Shown here: one piece after another, positions 36,475 to 43,923 of the stretch
Numbering within the stretch: position 1 is the first letter of the stretch
Layout: each line of letters opens with the position of its first letter
NCBI GenBank assembly: GCA_028293625.1
Contig: JAQGOL010000029.1
Span: forward strand, 248,001 to 312,000
Length of the DNA stretch: 64,000 bases
DNA from: Chthoniobacteraceae bacterium
GTDB taxonomy: Bacteria; Verrucomicrobiota; Verrucomicrobiia; Chthoniobacterales; Chthoniobacteraceae
Reading direction: 5' to 3'
Notes under the pieces: generated by a model
Seen by the model: the letters and a program-made list of their open reading frames with translations, nothing else
The model's database searches: none
What the model was told of the DNA's origin: nothing
Translations under genes and position numbers: made by a program

Positions 36475-37392
36475 GTGCAATCCGTAGAATTTATCGTCCC
36501 GCCCGAAAGCCTCGGCACGCGTCTTGACCAGTATCTGGTTGCGCAACTTGCCGCCTCCGTGGTTTCCAGGGCGCGCATTCAGGATTTGATCAAGTCCGGC
36601 CACGTGACGCTCAATGCGGCTGTTACCAAGCCAAACGCGCGATTGAAAGCCGGGGATCAGATCTTTTTCAGCGAACCGGCGCCGGCCGCGGTTGATACTT
36701 TGCCACAGGAAATCGCGTTGGATGTGCTCTTTGAAGACGATGACCTCATTGTGCTCAATAAACCGGCCGGCATGGTTGTGCATCCCGCCGCGGGAAATTG
36801 GGATGGGACCCTGGTCAATGCACTGCTGCATCATTGCACGTCCCTTTCGGGAATCGGTGGCGAGCAACGTCCCGGAATCGTCCATCGGCTCGATAAAGAA
36901 ACCAGCGGCTGCATCGTCGCCGCCAAAAACGATCTGGCGCATCAAGGGCTCTCGGGGCAGTTCGCGAGGCGCGAAGTTACCAAAATTTATCTGGCCCTGG
37001 CGGCGGGTCATTTTCCGCAACCGCGGGGGATTATCAACGAGCCGATCCATCGGCATCCGGTGGATCGCAAAAAGATGACGGTGGTGGCCAAGGGGATGCC
37101 CGGACGCCTGGCGCGCACCGATTGGAGGGTCATTTGCGAGATCGGCAAGGCGTCGCTGGTGGAATGCACGTTGCATACCGGCCGCACCCATCAGATCCGG
37201 GTGCACTTAAAGCACCTTAACCATCCGCTGCTTGGCGATGAACTTTACGGAAAGCGCGCCGGTTATGATCGCCAGATGCTCCATGCATGGAGGCTCGGCT
37301 TTACTCATCCGCGTACTCGCGAACGCCTCAGTTTCGAGTCGCCCATCCCGCTTGATTTTGTGGAAGCTGGAGTGCCGAAAACTTTGCCATGA
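36475..37392 (+). CDS. RluA/RluD-family 23S rRNA pseudouridine synthase
   Basis: About 306 residues. S4 RNA-binding domain at the start (SRARIQDLIKSGHVTLN), then the catalytic domain with the aspartate in GIVHRLDKETSGC, KIYLALAAGHFP and the closing GRTHQIRVHLKHLNHPLLGDELYG. This is the RluD-type pattern, which modifies helix 69 of 23S rRNA, although I do not claim the exact position. The start is uncertain: no ATG lies close to the family N-terminus (VEFIVPPE...), so I chose the GTG at 36475. The longer frame would overlap the divergent dapL gene. Its stop overlaps the next start as ATGA. Confidence 0.92.
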   Translation: MQSVEFIVPPESLGTRLDQYLVAQLAASVVSRARIQDLIKSGHVTLNAAVTKPNARLKAGDQIFFSEPAPAAVDTLPQEIALDVLFEDDDLIVLNKPAGMVVHPAAGNWDGTLVNALLHHCTSLSGIGGEQRPGIVHRLDKETSGCIVAAKNDLAHQGLSGQFARREVTKIYLALAAGHFPQPRGIINEPIHRHPVDRKKMTVVAKGMPGRLARTDWRVICEIGKASLVECTLHTGRTHQIRVHLKHLNHPLLGDELYGKRAGYDRQMLHAWRLGFTHPRTRERLSFESPIPLDFVEAGVPKTLP

Positions 37393-38285
37393 ATTCTTTC
37401 CTGTCCGCTCTCGATGTTGTCCATGCCGCGCTCCGCTCCCTTCACGAGCAAGGTGTGGAGCTGCGTGCTTCGAGCGCCTCGCTTGCAAGGCTTGCAGATG
37501 GCCTTGCCAAAGCGGCTCCGGCACAGCCCGAAGCCAGGCGTCCGGTCTGGAATCCGCCGGTTGAGACGCCACAGGTATCCGAGAGCATTCCGGCTCTCGT
37601 TGAGGCGCCCCGGGCGGTTGTGGCGCCGGAAAAACGCGCGAACAATTCCGGCGCGGAAAGCAGTGAAGCCCGCCTGGCCGCACTCCATGAACCGGCCGCC
37701 ATCCTTGCGTTTTGTCCTTCGCTCGCAAGCAAGCCGGCTCAGATTGTATTCGGCCTCGGCAGCGCGGAAGCGGAGATCATGTTCATTGGTGATGTGCCCG
37801 GTTGTGAGGAAGACCCGGCCGGCGAACCGTTTGGCAGGCTCGACGGAGTGCTTTTAAACAAGATCATTGAAACAATGGGCTTCCCCCGAGCCAAGGTTTA
37901 CATCACTACCTTGATCAAATGCCGCCCGGAACGGCTGGCCGACGGCGAGCCCGACAGCCGCAAGCCTTCCACAGGTGAATTGCAAGCAGCTCTCCCGTTT
38001 CTCAGGCAACAGATTGAGATTATCCAGCCAAGGGTGCTCGTGGCGTTGGGAGCGGGCGCCATGGCCGGCTTATTGGGCGAATCCCAGCCGATGGCAAAAC
38101 TGCGTGGGCGCTGGCATGAATTTGAGGGACTCCCGCTCATGGCGACTTATCATCCCACCTACTTGGTCCGCAATCAGGCGCTGAGCGAAAAGCGGAAGGT
38201 CTGGGAGGATATGCTGCTGGTCATTGAAAAGCTCGGCCGCCCGGTCTCGGCAAAACAACAAGGCTATTTCCTGCCGAAAGCGTGA
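37389..38285 (+). CDS. Uracil-DNA glycosylase superfamily protein, family-4-like with degenerate Fe-S site
   Basis: 298 residues. The UDG fold motifs are there: GDVPGCEED (motif 1 region, about 135-145), GEPFGRLDGVLLNKIIETMG, VYITTLIKCRPE, PRVLVALGAGAMAGLLG, and motif 3 in TYHPTYLVRN. In classical family 4 enzymes a [4Fe-4S] cluster uses four cysteines (CxxC before the motif-1 region, KCRP, and a Cys in the CRPFL segment). Here only one Cys (near 107) is found at the first site, KCRP is retained, and the last is LPFL. So the cluster is probably lost. The first ~100 residues are Ala/Pro-rich and disordered. The gene is coupled to the rluD-like gene by a 4-bp ATGA overlap. Confidence 0.85.
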   Translation: MNSFLSALDVVHAALRSLHEQGVELRASSASLARLADGLAKAAPAQPEARRPVWNPPVETPQVSESIPALVEAPRAVVAPEKRANNSGAESSEARLAALHEPAAILAFCPSLASKPAQIVFGLGSAEAEIMFIGDVPGCEEDPAGEPFGRLDGVLLNKIIETMGFPRAKVYITTLIKCRPERLADGEPDSRKPSTGELQAALPFLRQQIEIIQPRVLVALGAGAMAGLLGESQPMAKLRGRWHEFEGLPLMATYHPTYLVRNQALSEKRKVWEDMLLVIEKLGRPVSAKQQGYFLPKA

Positions 38286-38299
38286 CTTGCTCCCTGCGC

Positions 38300-39277
38300 T
38301 CAGGTTCGAACGAGCGCGTTCAATGAACGATTTGAAAAGGCGATCGGCAGCGCAAGCAAAAGCCCTTTGCGAACCGTGGAGCGGGGGACTTTCACTTTTC
38401 GCCCGGTTTCAAGCGGCGGCTGTTCGCGCATGAGCCGGAGTGTTTTCAGTCCCAGATACCACGGCAGAAAACAGGCCGCGCGCAGCCGTCCCGAGTTTAG
38501 CGAGGCAATGTAACGGTGGCCGTCCTGAAGATAATCTCCCGCCTGAATGAGCCAGCGTTCAATAACGGGATGCGCAGATTGCGGCGCATTGACAAGCGAC
38601 TCGGGTGAAAGGCCCGCAGCGCGCAATTCATCCTCCGGCAGATAACAACGGCCTGCGCGCAAATCAGCAGGCATGTCGCGCAGGATATTAACCAGTTGAA
38701 GACCCTTGCCGAAATTTAACCCGATCCTGCACAACTTTTCAGTCTCGATGGTTGAATAGCGCGGCAGATGCAACAAGCAAAGCCGGGTCCAAAATTCACC
38801 GACACATCCGGCAACCAGATAAGTATACTCGTCGAGCTCCGCGGCCGTTTGCAGGGCGATAATCTGGCCCGTCTCGCCAAACCGCTGAAGATCGAGTCTC
38901 TGTCCGCGAATGATGATTTCCATCACGCGCACAATTTCGTCCCGATCACTTTTTTTGAGCGATTCAAGCCACTGGAGGCAACGGCCCAGGTTCTTTACCA
39001 GCTCACTTTCTCCTTTGTCTTCGGAATGAATGACCTCTTGAAGAGCCGGGAGTGAGTCGGTAACGCCAGTACGAATCATCTCGTTGAACGCGGTCAATGC
39101 TTCAAACCGCACTGAAACGCTCGCCTGGGCCGAATCGGCAATTGTGTCGCTTGCCCGCGCGAGCAAATAAGCGAGGCCGATCGGGTCGCGCAGCGGGGCT
39201 GGCAGCAGACGGATGGTCAGGTAAAACGAACGCGAAACCGAGGCCAGCAACGGGCCTCCAAGATCGGATGTGGTCAT
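38300..39277 (-). CDS. Squalene/phytoene synthase family protein
   Basis: 325 residues. Head-to-head prenyl synthase motifs: first Asp-rich site DTIAD (residues 44-48) preceded by RSFYLTIRLLPAPLRDPIGLAYLLARAS, and the second DMPAD near 200 in LQLVNILRDMPADLRAGRCYLP. The pattern GQRLDLQRF and YLVAGCVGEFW follow the squalene synthase (FDFT1) type more than phytoene synthase. It condenses two farnesyl diphosphates to presqualene diphosphate and squalene at the membrane, for sterols or hopanoids. No hopanoid cyclase lies nearby. Its start overlaps the stop of the DUF362 gene by 4 bp (ATGA). Confidence 0.93.
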   Translation of the reverse strand: MTTSDLGGPLLASVSRSFYLTIRLLPAPLRDPIGLAYLLARASDTIADSAQASVSVRFEALTAFNEMIRTGVTDSLPALQEVIHSEDKGESELVKNLGRCLQWLESLKKSDRDEIVRVMEIIIRGQRLDLQRFGETGQIIALQTAAELDEYTYLVAGCVGEFWTRLCLLHLPRYSTIETEKLCRIGLNFGKGLQLVNILRDMPADLRAGRCYLPEDELRAAGLSPESLVNAPQSAHPVIERWLIQAGDYLQDGHRYIASLNSGRLRAACFLPWYLGLKTLRLMREQPPLETGRKVKVPRSTVRKGLLLALPIAFSNRSLNALVRT

Positions 39278-40332
39278 GGTTCCGTAGTGATTTTTTTCAA
39301 GTCAATGTGTTCCGCGTTTCCAAGCCCCAGCTCGGAAGCCGTGTGCAACCATTCGGCCCTGGCGCCAATGGGCGGCAACCTCGCTTCATGCCGCCACGCT
39401 TCAAGCTGGCGCACCGCAACCGTGTCAATGGCAACCGGATCTTTGCTGGCGTACAAGGTGCCGTGGGCGAAAGCGTAGTTGGGGTTCCCGCTGGGACCGC
39501 CTGCATACTGGGCGACCAGTCCGTCCAGGATATGCAGGACCACCTTTGCTCCAATATGCTCGTCGTCGTAAAGCGCTGGGATCGAATCCGCGCCGGAAAT
39601 ATCGCTTTGCAGGAATCTGCGCCAGTTGTCGATATTGGGGATGGTCATGTTGTAAAGGGCGCCAGCCACTCCGCAGGCGGATTCATCGGCCAGGACAGGC
39701 ACATTGATGACTTTCGTAACCTCGCGACTTAGCACCGTGGCAAGGTGGCTCGTGGAACTAAGCATCTCCGCTTCGGAAGCCCTGAACAGCGACGCTTTCC
39801 GTTGTTTTTCCTGAAAAAGCAAGTCGCCCCAAATCAGCTTCCCCAGCACGGGCGCAACCAGTTCAGTCGCCCGATCGTAACTCTCCGATGTCGGAATGCT
39901 GCGCACCGTATAGCCGCCGCGTCTGTTAATAAATCGCGCTTCTTTTAAGCGTTCCGCATCCCGATCCCAAACAATAATCTGCGCAGCCGGGACGCCCGCC
40001 TGCTCAAGCCCGGCCACAATCGCCTCAACGACGCCGAGATGGGTCGAAAAGTAGCGTCCGCCAGCCGCTGAAACCTTGATCCCAATCCGATCCTTTGGCG
40101 TCACAAGCGAGCGCCATCCTGCAGCAACACTTTTTTGTCCGGTGACGGCCATGATCAGCTCATCCACCATTTGCCGAGTCACGCGCGGGTTCTCTTCCAG
40201 CCGCGAAATCGCTTCCGATCGCTGTGTGTAATAGACGACTGATTCCGCGGGCACGCCGGCTCCTCGCGCCGTTTTGAGAGCGATAAGCGCGAGAAGAGTA
40301 GCCGCCAGAATGTTCCGAAACACAGGCGGCAA
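39274..40332 (-). CDS. Exported DUF362 family protein
   Basis: 352 residues. A signal peptide (ILAATLLALIALKTARGAG) precedes DUF362: VTPKDRIGIKVSAAGGRYFSTH, QIIVWDRDAERLKEARF, DESACGVAGALYNMTIPNIDNW and GTLYASKDPVAIDTVA. Related proteins bind iron-sulfur clusters through cysteines, but here I see only one Cys in that area, so an Fe-S role is doubtful. The first in-frame start is a TTG at 40332; a GTG three codons in is an alternative. The gene overlaps the squalene-synthase-like gene by 4 bp, so they are co-translated; no link between these families is known to me. Confidence 0.88.
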   Translation of the reverse strand: MPPVFRNILAATLLALIALKTARGAGVPAESVVYYTQRSEAISRLEENPRVTRQMVDELIMAVTGQKSVAAGWRSLVTPKDRIGIKVSAAGGRYFSTHLGVVEAIVAGLEQAGVPAAQIIVWDRDAERLKEARFINRRGGYTVRSIPTSESYDRATELVAPVLGKLIWGDLLFQEKQRKASLFRASEAEMLSSTSHLATVLSREVTKVINVPVLADESACGVAGALYNMTIPNIDNWRRFLQSDISGADSIPALYDDEHIGAKVVLHILDGLVAQYAGGPSGNPNYAFAHGTLYASKDPVAIDTVAVRQLEAWRHEARLPPIGARAEWLHTASELGLGNAEHIDLKKITTEP

Positions 40333-40543
40333 CTATTCCGGGAGAGCGCCGACGTGTCAATTTGCGTCGAACCCAATGCCGTTTCTGACTCCCTGCGCCG
40401 GAGCACCGGCGGATAACGCGGTTGATTTATACCCCGAATCATCCATTTAAGGCACTTAGCACCTTTCTTGCACAAGCGCAGTTACGGCAGTGGCCAAAAA
40501 CGACGCCTTGCCCACGGCGCTCCATCCGTTCGCCGCCTTAATA

Positions 40544-41059
40544 CTATCCGACCTCGAGCAAACGCAGCAACGCCGTATCAATCCGCCCTGTAACGCTAAG
40601 TCCGTTTTCGCTCTGATAAGCACGAATGGCAGCGCGCGTCTCCGGCCCGACGCTGCCGTCGATTGCACCCTGGTAAAATCCAAGTTCCTGCAAGGCGTTT
40701 TGCACCTCCACTCCCAGGTTCCCTCGGCTGCTTGTGCTACGGCTTGCGTAAGTCACCGTGCTTGTTCTGCAGTCAGGATAAGTTTCCACGTGATGATAGC
40801 TGACTCCGCGCCCGGGCTCGAAGCCGGGATAATTGTAAGTCCAATGCGCGTAGGAATAAGGGCGCACAAAACACGGCTGGGATGAGTGTCTTGAATAACG
40901 GGCAACTTGATAGCTGCGTTCACTCCCATATGAATAAAGCCCCCCCCGGCTGCCGGCGCGGACTCCATCACCCCTGTCGACGCGATTATGATCGCTTAAC
41001 CCCGTTGCCGTTAGACTCATCCCCAGGCAAAGCGACCAAATGATACGAAACGATCTCAT
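40544..41059 (-). CDS. Secreted peptidoglycan-binding domain protein
   Basis: 171 residues. Signal peptide (IIWSLCLGMSLTATGLS), then a Tyr/Ser/Arg/His-rich middle (YSYAHWTYNYPGF), and a C-terminal PG_binding_1 domain at about 110-171 (VQNALQELGFYQGAIDGSVGPETRAAIRAYQSENGLSVTG). This domain binds cell-wall peptides. It has no catalytic domain, so it is probably a wall-anchored periplasmic or outer-envelope protein. It is monocistronic, with ~100-200 bp to neighbours on each side. Confidence 0.9.
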   Translation of the reverse strand: MRSFRIIWSLCLGMSLTATGLSDHNRVDRGDGVRAGSRGGLYSYGSERSYQVARYSRHSSQPCFVRPYSYAHWTYNYPGFEPGRGVSYHHVETYPDCRTSTVTYASRSTSSRGNLGVEVQNALQELGFYQGAIDGSVGPETRAAIRAYQSENGLSVTGRIDTALLRLLEVG

Positions 41060-41155
41060 AGAAATTGAATCGAGACGACTGCCGAAAATTGCCGGGTAAT
41101 GTTTGCTCGGGTTAGCACTTCGGAGTGCGGTAAGTTATCGCGAACTTTGTGCCGC

Positions 41156-41638
41156 TTAACCGGGTTGCCCGCTAACTCGCAATAAGCCGTCGTTTAAAAT
41201 CATCGCCCGCAGCCCTCCACGGTTTTTTAAAAGTGCTTCCGCACCCGGCGCAAAAGCCTGATCCATCCAGTAGCACGGAGCGCACTCCGCTTCGCCGCGA
41301 AAACGCACTCCCTGGATTTCGAACTCCCTGCCGATCAACGTATTGAGATCGACTCCGGCGGTAATCACGTTGCGCCGGAAAACGGCGGGTGTCTTATCGC
41401 TTATCAAAAGCTTCTCACAGAGTTGCTCGTAGATTTCCAACTGGAAAAAAGTGATCTGGCCTTTGTAACCCGGCTTGTAATTCAGAAACCGGTCGCCTTC
41501 GATCCCGCGGCCTGCCAGGCATCGGATCTCCGCTTGTTCAATCATCGTATGCTGGCCGGGTGGTTTGCCGTGATGTCCAAAGAAATTGTGGCCGGGCGAA
41601 GTATAAAGATGTTTGATCCGCAGCGTCTCAGGAGTCAC
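41156..41638 (-). CDS. MOSC domain protein
   Basis: 160 residues. MOSC domain with RCLAGRGIEGDRFLNYKPGYKGQITFF and a Cys pair at ECAPCYWMDQA (about 118-121), the sulfur-carrying cysteine region conserved in MOSC proteins. MOSC domains bind molybdenum cofactor or transfer sulfur to it. The start is a GTG at 41638. It is divergent from mobA with 66 bp between, a sensible pairing because both handle molybdopterin cofactors. Confidence 0.92.
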   Translation of the reverse strand: MTPETLRIKHLYTSPGHNFFGHHGKPPGQHTMIEQAEIRCLAGRGIEGDRFLNYKPGYKGQITFFQLEIYEQLCEKLLISDKTPAVFRRNVITAGVDLNTLIGREFEIQGVRFRGEAECAPCYWMDQAFAPGAEALLKNRGGLRAMILNDGLLRVSGQPG

Positions 41639-41704
41639 AGCTCTATTCTGCCTGAATACTCTGGAAATGCCCGCACTTATTCATTCCGCAGACTGCGCCG
41701 GCTA

Positions 41705-42298
41705 ATGAAAGAAACCGCGGATAGCCCAAGAGTAAGCGCCGCCCTTTTGGCCGGGGGAAAATCGAGCAGGATGGGTGTCGACAAGGCCGGCGTGATCGTT
41801 GCCGGAGAGCCATTGTGGCGCCGGCAACTCGCTTTGCTGCGCGCCGTAAATCCAGACGAATTGCTTGTGTCGTGCCGGCCCGGCTCCGGGTATTTTGATT
41901 CCGAACAAAATATCATTTTAATCCATGATACCGTTTTGGATCTGGGGCCGCTGGGCGGGATTGCGGCCGTTTTGCAGAAGGCTCGCTTTGATTTTATATT
42001 AGTTTTAGCGATCGATTTACCGCTGATAACAGCGCAATTTCTTTTCCGGCTGATTGCCGCTTCCAATCGCCACGGCAAGGGGATTGTACCGCGTGATGAA
42101 GAGTGGTATCAGCCGCTTGCTGCGATTTATCCGCGAGCGTGTCTGCCGCTTATTGAGAAACATCTGTTAGGGCCTGATCGTTCAATGCAATATTTTGTTA
42201 AGGCGGCATTGCATTCTGGATTCGTTTCCGAATACCCACTGGCTGAAGCGGAGCGATCCCTTTTTAAAAACCTCAATACAGTGGCGGATCTTTTCTGA
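41705..42298 (+). CDS. mobA: Molybdenum cofactor guanylyltransferase
   Basis: About 197 residues from the ATG at 41705. GTP-binding motif LAGGKSSRMGVDKA (about 13-26), ILVLAIDLPLI for metal and product binding, GPLGGIAAVLQ and WYQPLAAIYPR. MobA attaches GMP to molybdopterin. The frame is open farther upstream over the divergent MOSC gene, so I rejected that extension. It is divergent from the MOSC gene across 66 bp. Base composition falls toward AT at the end of the gene and in the following intergenic region. Confidence 0.93.
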   Translation: MKETADSPRVSAALLAGGKSSRMGVDKAGVIVAGEPLWRRQLALLRAVNPDELLVSCRPGSGYFDSEQNIILIHDTVLDLGPLGGIAAVLQKARFDFILVLAIDLPLITAQFLFRLIAASNRHGKGIVPRDEEWYQPLAAIYPRACLPLIEKHLLGPDRSMQYFVKAALHSGFVSEYPLAEAERSLFKNLNTVADLF

Positions 42299-42594
42299 AA
42301 TCTATTTTCCCATGGCGAATAATTGATTTGTTTTAAATAAAAGCCATTGTTTGGAAGCCGATGCTCTGCGGCAGAGTGGCGGCATGGAGCGCGCAGGCTC
42401 GTATTCTATTTGAGCGCACTATGCATTCGACGCTCCCGGAGTGTAACCGTCATAACCATCTCATTATTAGAATGGCGTTTTTGGGAGAGGTTCCATAACG
42501 CGGTTCTTGTCCGCTGATTCAACTCATTAATACGCTCTATTTTTCACAGAAAGGTTGACTCTAACCAACGAGCCCATATTTTCGCCGCCCACTT
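42299..42594. other. AT-rich non-coding stretch
   Basis: Visibly richer in A/T than its surroundings, no gene recognised. It holds the candidate promoter for the next gene at its right end. Confidence 0.6.
42555..42582 (+). promoter_or_regulatory. Candidate sigma-70-type promoter
   Basis: TTGACT (42555-42560), a 16 bp spacer and TATTTT (42577-42582). Transcription would start near 42589, only a few bases before the ATG at 42595, so the mRNA would be almost leaderless. Suggestive only. Confidence 0.35.
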
Positions 42595-42978
42595 ATGGCC
42601 AATAAACCAAACGCGATAGATCGAATCCAGGAACTCAAAGCTGAAATTGCTTCCCTGGAACAATCTGCGCTCAATGAACTAAAGCAACGCCGTGACTCGC
42701 TGGCCGAGGAGCTTATTGCTATCGACGCCGAAATCGCACATCTTTCAGGTAAACCGGCTGAAAGCAAAAGAACCCGCGCGCGTGCGGGCAAACGGATCGG
42801 CAAGTCGCTTCCGTTGCAGGAGCTAAAGGAGCTTCTGGCGGTTGCTCCGGGCAAAAGCCTCAGCATCCGCAAGGAAGGACTCGACCTTGCCAATATTAAG
42901 ACATTGGCAGCCGCGAATCCGCATTTGCTCCAGCTTGGCGGTAAAGGCCCGTGGCCAACCGTCACGCTTTTAAAGTAA
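42595..42978 (+). CDS. Small basic coiled-coil protein, possible nucleoid-associated
   Basis: 127 residues. The first ~55 form a coiled coil (IQELKAEIASLEQSALNEL... EELIAIDAEIAHL), a basic hinge follows (ESKRTRARAGKRIGKS), then a compact C-terminal ~55 residues (LPLQELKELLAVAPGKSLSI). This layout, an oligomerising helix plus a basic linker and small domain, resembles H-NS-type nucleoid proteins in design, but I see no sequence motif proving that. It ends 15 bp before a strong terminator and stands alone, so it is a monocistronic unit. No confident family. Confidence 0.7.
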   Translation: MANKPNAIDRIQELKAEIASLEQSALNELKQRRDSLAEELIAIDAEIAHLSGKPAESKRTRARAGKRIGKSLPLQELKELLAVAPGKSLSIRKEGLDLANIKTLAAANPHLLQLGGKGPWPTVTLLK

Positions 42979-42993
42979 TCCGGCAGAGAATGC

Positions 42994-43020
42994 CCCGGGG
43001 GCTTTTCCCCGGGGTTTTTC
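42994..43020 (+). terminator. Rho-independent terminator after the small coiled-coil gene
   Basis: An 8-bp perfect stem CCCCGGGG / CCCCGGGG (42994-43001 and 43008-43015) with a 6-base loop is followed by five T. The hairpin is strong and correctly placed downstream of the gene ending at 42978. It could also act on the opposite strand for the TPR gene ending at 43054, though that strand lacks a clear T-run. Confidence 0.88.
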
Positions 43021-43053
43021 CGCGTTTATTGACGGGCCCGGCGGCGGAGGCAA

Positions 43054-43923
43054 TTAATTGGCAGCCGGCTGTGATTCATTGACCTTTTTGTTCAGGCGCA
43101 ACTGGAGTTCCATCATTGCTTTGGTTGTGCGGATGCGTTCCGGAAGCCGTGCCGCTGCGTCGCTCGCGGCCTGATACGATTTGCCCGCTTCATCCCGGCG
43201 TCCCGCCTGGGATAGCAGATCGCCACGGCGTTCAAGCCAGTGCTCCTGGCGCTGCGCTGAGCTGCTTAACTCATCGAGGAGCGTGATCGCGGAGTCGAAC
43301 CGCTTTTGCGCGGCTTCAAGTTCAATTGCGTAAAGACCAAGCGTAGGAAGATTGCCTAGTAGTTTCATCCCTTCCCTCAACACCTCGACTGCTTTGGCTC
43401 CGTGCTCGCCAATGCCGGCAGCCGCCAGTGCGTGCGCTCGTTCAAGATAGATTTCCGGATCCGGCCGCGCGGAGTATTCAAGGGTTTTGGCAAAATCGTC
43501 CGCCGCGGCGAGCGGATTGCCCAGCTTCATTTCAATTCGGCCGTGAACAGCGTAACCTTCAGCGTGCCTTGGATTTCTCTTCAGGAATTGAGCGAGGATA
43601 ATTTCCGCGTCGCCGGCATGGCCCGACGCAAATAACATGCGGGCACGGCCGAATTCAATGCCAGGCAAGGCTGGGGCGAGGATCGCGGCGCGGTCGTAGT
43701 CGGCGGCCGCAGCCGGCCAATCTTCATGGATGCGGAATAGTTCCGCGCGTTTTAGATAGAGCCCGGCGTTTTCGGGGCCCTTGAGGATTTGGAGGGTGAG
43801 GGCGTCAATTTGTTCGTGCAGATCGCCGTGGGCAAGTGCCGTGGCGCAGAGTGCCACGTTCAGGATAAAAACAAGCAGCGGCAAACTTCTTTGACTCTTC
43901 AAATGATGGATTGCGGCCTTCAC
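43054..43923 (-). CDS. Secreted TPR protein
   Basis: 289 residues with a signal peptide (LPLLVFILNVALCATALAHG), then TPR-like helical repeats (LYLKRAELFRIHEDWPAAAADYDRA, AEGYAVHGRIEMKLGNPLAAADDFA). It looks like a periplasmic or outer-membrane-facing scaffold. Its GTG start overlaps the stop of the purple-acid-phosphatase-like gene by 4 bp (GTGA), so it is co-translated with it. Confidence 0.88.
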   Translation of the reverse strand: MKAAIHHLKSQRSLPLLVFILNVALCATALAHGDLHEQIDALTLQILKGPENAGLYLKRAELFRIHEDWPAAAADYDRAAILAPALPGIEFGRARMLFASGHAGDAEIILAQFLKRNPRHAEGYAVHGRIEMKLGNPLAAADDFAKTLEYSARPDPEIYLERAHALAAAGIGEHGAKAVEVLREGMKLLGNLPTLGLYAIELEAAQKRFDSAITLLDELSSSAQRQEHWLERRGDLLSQAGRRDEAGKSYQAASDAAARLPERIRTTKAMMELQLRLNKKVNESQPAAN

